From Pseudomonadota bacterium (GTDB taxonomy: Bacteria; Pseudomonadota; Alphaproteobacteria; Sphingomonadales; Sphingomonadaceae): 8,010 nt of DNA. The translations under genes were made by a program, and so were the position numbers. The DNA lies in contig CAUJJQ010000168.1 of the NCBI GenBank assembly GCA_963205285.1, positions 1 through 8,010 of the forward strand. The letters run 5' to 3'. Below, piece after piece: positions 5,832 to 8,010 of the stretch; within the stretch, counting starts at the first letter, position 1; each line of letters begins with the position of its first letter. The notes beneath the pieces are model-generated. The model had not been told where the DNA came from and ran no database searches. It worked only from the letters and a program-made list of their open reading frames with translations.

Positions 5832-5865
5832 ACCCCTCCACCACCGCTGCGCGGCGGCTCCCCGA
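5832..5865. repeat. C-rich element with CCGC-TGC-GCGG core
   Basis: A C-rich block (CCCCTCCACCACCGC) leads into a short stem CCGC/GCGG around TGC and then GGCTCCCC. It resembles the CCCCTCCACC...CCCC dispersed elements of sphingomonads but is the weakest of the cluster. Confidence 0.35.
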
Positions 5866-5941
5866 ATTACACCCCCTTTCCCCCTGTTCAGCCGCGCGCA
5901 GCACGTTATAGGGTCACTCGCGGGGGACAGGGATAAAGCCA

Positions 5942-8010
5942 ATGCAGATGCGCCGCGCCATATATGCGCTCCTCCTCCCCATGTTGCTGCTGTTCGGCGG
6001 CACCGGCGCGCGCGCGCAGGGGCTGAACGCCGCCACCCATATCCGCGCCGAACTGGCCGCCGAAAATGCGATTGCACCGGGGCAGAGCGGCACCATCGCC
6101 ATTTCAATGACCCCCGACCCCGGCTGGCATGGCTATTGGGTGAACGGTGGCGATGCCGGTTTTGGCATGCAATTGACATGGGAAAATCCGGCAGGGGTTG
6201 CCATCGCCCCGCTGGAATACCCCGTGCCATCGACGCTGGTGATTTCGGGCCTGATGAACCATGTGTATGAACATCCCTATGCGCTGTTGGCGCGCGTCAC
6301 TTTGCCCGCCGATGCAGTGCCGGGTTCCACCATCCCGCTGCGTGCGCATGCGCAATGGCTGGCCTGCACAGACAAAGTGTGCGTCCCCGAATCTGCCGAA
6401 CTGACGCTCAACCTGCCCGTCGGCGCGGGGGCAAATGGAGCAGGCGACGCGCGTTTTGCGGGCTGGCGCGCGGCATTGCCGCAGCCGCTGGGGGCCGATG
6501 CACAGTTTACCTTGGTGGGGGATAATATCCGCTTTGCCCTGCCCCTGCCGCGCGCTCTGGCCATCAGCGCGCCGCGCCTCTTTATCGAAAGCCCCAACAT
6601 TGTGGCGGCGGGGGCCGCGCAAAATTTCTGGCGCGATGGCGATCGGCTGATTGTAGAGACAGGTCGCGCCACAGGGGCCAATGCACCAACCGGCCCGGTC
6701 AGCGGGCTCATCCGCATATCCGATGGCCGCGCGCTGATATTTTCGGCGAGCGCGGGCGATGTTGCGGCGGGCGGGACGATATTGGCGCGCATCCCCTCCG
6801 CCCGCGAAGGCGGCGGAGCGACAACCGAAACAGCCAGCAACGGCGGCGCATTTGGCTGGGGGTTGTTTTTATCGGCGCTGGGCGGGGCGATTTTGGGCGG
6901 GCTCATCCTCAACATCATGCCGTGCGTCTTTCCGATATTGAGCCTGAAAGCGCTGGCACTGGCGCGTGCGGGCGGGGATGAACGCACGGTCCGGCGCGAA
7001 GGCATGGCCTATGCTGCGGGCACCATCGTCACCGCGATGCTGCTCGGAGCTATCCTCATGCTGCTGCGTGCGGGGGGCGAAGCACTGGGCTGGGCGTTCC
7101 AGTTGCAGCGCCCCGAATCGGTCGTCCTGCTCATCGTGCTGATGGGGGTGGTCGCCGCCAATCTGGCCGGATTATTCGAATTTACCGGCCTCAGCTTTTC
7201 AATGCGACCAAAATATGTGGGCGATGCGGATGATGATGGCGCGCGCGGTGCTTTCCTGACCGGCGCGCTTGCCGCCTTTATCGCCACGCCGTGCACCGGC
7301 CCGTTCATGGGCGCGGCACTGGGCGCGACATTGACGCTGCCGGTTTGGGCGGCGCTGCCCATATTTGGCGGGCTGGGGCTTGGCTTGGCGCTCCCCTTCC
7401 TCGCCATTGCTTATATCCCCGCATTGCGGGCGCGTCTGCCGCGCCCCGGCGCGTGGATGGTGACCCTGCGCCGCTGGCTGGCGGTGCCGATGGCGTTGAC
7501 GGCAATCGGCCTCGTCTGGCTATTGTCGCGGCAGGTCGGCACGGTCGGTTTGTGGCTGGGTGGCGGGCTGCTCCTCACGGTGGCGATTGTCGGCTACATT
7601 GGTGGTCGCAAGCAACTGGCGGGCGGCAATATATCGCCATATCTATTTGTAATGGCTGGGTTAATCGTTCCTGCCAGCTTGTTCATCCCCCAGGGTCATT
7701 TGGCTACACATGGGGCTATTTCAAACCGCAACGCTGCCCCATGGTCGCCCGCCGCGCGCGATGCCGCGCTGGCCGATGGGCATGGCGTCTTCGTCGATTT
7801 CACCGCCGATTGGTGCCTGACCTGCAAAGTCAACGAAGCCGCCGCCATCGACCGGGCGGAAACCCGCGCCGCCTTTGCCCGCCATGGCGTCGTCGTCCTC
7901 ATCGGCGACTGGACCAATGGCGACCCGGCGATTACCGCCGAACTCGCCCGCCATGGCCGCAACAGCCTGCCGCTCTACCTCTGGTATCCGGCGGGTTCAG
8001 CTAACCCTGA
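5942..8010 (+). CDS. dsbD: DsbD/ScsB-family thiol:disulfide interchange protein (3' end outside window)
   Basis: The frame is open from ATG 5942 to the window end (689 complete codons). DsbD-type proteins move electrons from cytoplasmic thioredoxin across the inner membrane to reduce periplasmic disulfides. Residues 1-25 are a Sec signal peptide (RR, a Leu-rich core, then ARA-Q). Residues about 26-165 are the periplasmic N-terminal domain with a cysteine pair C142/C147 (WLACTDKVCVPES). The multi-helix core runs from about 305 to 585 and carries the two redox cysteines: C328 in NIMPCVFP and C451 in ATPCTGPF. The C-terminal thioredoxin domain has the CxxC motif C625/C628 (ADWCLTCK). All six redox cysteines of the canonical three-domain relay are present. 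AGGGA at 5929-5933 lies eight bases before ATG 5942; ATG 5948 is a less well-spaced alternative. The 386-base repeat-rich gap upstream suggests its own transcription unit. DsbD versus ScsB subtype is not resolved. Confidence 0.95.
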   Translation, partial: MQMRRAIYALLLPMLLLFGGTGARAQGLNAATHIRAELAAENAIAPGQSGTIAISMTPDPGWHGYWVNGGDAGFGMQLTWENPAGVAIAPLEYPVPSTLVISGLMNHVYEHPYALLARVTLPADAVPGSTIPLRAHAQWLACTDKVCVPESAELTLNLPVGAGANGAGDARFAGWRAALPQPLGADAQFTLVGDNIRFALPLPRALAISAPRLFIESPNIVAAGAAQNFWRDGDRLIVETGRATGANAPTGPVSGLIRISDGRALIFSASAGDVAAGGTILARIPSAREGGGATTETASNGGAFGWGLFLSALGGAILGGLILNIMPCVFPILSLKALALARAGGDERTVRREGMAYAAGTIVTAMLLGAILMLLRAGGEALGWAFQLQRPESVVLLIVLMGVVAANLAGLFEFTGLSFSMRPKYVGDADDDGARGAFLTGALAAFIATPCTGPFMGAALGATLTLPVWAALPIFGGLGLGLALPFLAIAYIPALRARLPRPGAWMVTLRRWLAVPMALTAIGLVWLLSRQVGTVGLWLGGGLLLTVAIVGYIGGRKQLAGGNISPYLFVMAGLIVPASLFIPQGHLATHGAISNRNAAPWSPAARDAALADGHGVFVDFTADWCLTCKVNEAAAIDRAETRAAFARHGVVVLIGDWTNGDPAITAELARHGRNSLPLYLWYPAGSANP

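Larger units (their letters stand above)
5556..5941. other. 386-base intergenic region with clustered palindromes, no gene seen
   Basis: No convincing coding sequence lies here. Open frames on the minus strand read through low-complexity C-rich and palindromic DNA and into dsbD, and look spurious. The stretch 5625-5865 is a mosaic of short inverted repeats and C-rich blocks. A motif of the form CTCTGCGCCTCTGCGCGAAAA at about 5738-5757, with a CTCTGCGC/CTGCGCG internal repeat, also lies here. No clear terminator for the upstream gene is visible. A TTATAG at 5906-5911 is the only -10-like sequence near dsbD and lacks a good -35. Confidence 0.6.

Noticed and set aside
5625..5865. Possible CRISPR array
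   Set aside because: The palindromes differ from one another and are not regularly spaced direct repeats.
5885..5912. Promoter for dsbD around TTATAG (5906-5911)
   Set aside because: No adequate -35 box lies 16-18 bases upstream, so the match is too weak to list as a feature.
5569..6230. Two overlapping minus-strand frames through the intergenic repeats and dsbD start
   Set aside because: Their translation is mostly palindromic repeat DNA and the antisense of the DsbD signal peptide region; no domain or ribosome binding site supports them.
7291..8004. Plus-strand 237-codon frame inside dsbD
   Set aside because: It is out of frame with the DsbD sequence, whose redox motifs (ATPCTGPF, ADWCLTCK) continue without interruption in the other frame.
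5942..8010. Possible frameshift or broken dsbD, since no single closed frame is present
   Set aside because: The frame is continuous from 5942 to the last base with all expected motifs; it merely runs off the window.

Overview
The window reads as ordinary chromosome from an alphaproteobacterium, most likely of the order Sphingomonadales. The clues are the ribosomal protein and RpoA sequences, the GC-rich coding sequence, the absence of rpsD between rpsK and rpoA, and an intergenic cluster of palindromes of the kind I associate with sphingomonad genomes. Genus cannot be set from the sequence alone. All well-supported genes lie on the plus strand.

Positions 2-1556 hold the 3' end of a pmbA/tldE-type gene overlapping an inositol-monophosphatase-family (CysQ-like) phosphatase gene, apparently translationally coupled. 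Positions 1557-1771 are a 215-base gap that looks like the promoter and long structured leader of the next operon.

Positions 1772-4342 are the alpha ribosomal operon in the order rpsM (S13), rpsK (S11), rpoA (RNA polymerase alpha), rplQ (L17). Its spacers are long for a ribosomal operon (about 100-130 bases) and each contains an inverted repeat. It ends at an unusually elaborate terminator region (4366-4431) in which one purine-rich arm can pair with three successive pyrimidine-rich arms. No secY or adk precedes rpsM here; pmbA and the phosphatase gene take that place.

Positions 4491-5555 encode a protein I cannot assign to a named family: an N-terminal four-cysteine zinc ribbon, an acidic/proline-rich linker, one membrane helix, an SH3-like segment and a C-terminal tail with two cysteines. 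Positions 5556-5941 have no gene but hold several palindromic elements, including a perfect 10-bp hairpin overlapping a minus-strand G-quadruplex motif. From 5942 to the window end runs a DsbD/ScsB-type thiol:disulfide transporter with signal peptide, periplasmic domain, membrane core and most of the C-terminal thioredoxin domain; its 3' end is outside the window.

Functionally, the centre of the window makes ribosome and RNA polymerase parts, and the flanks hold housekeeping hydrolases and envelope redox machinery. I see no phage, transposase, CRISPR, toxin or defence system. The items most deserving a second look are the structured rpsM leader and operon spacers, the multi-arm terminator, the zinc-ribbon/SH3 membrane protein and the palindrome cluster upstream of dsbD.
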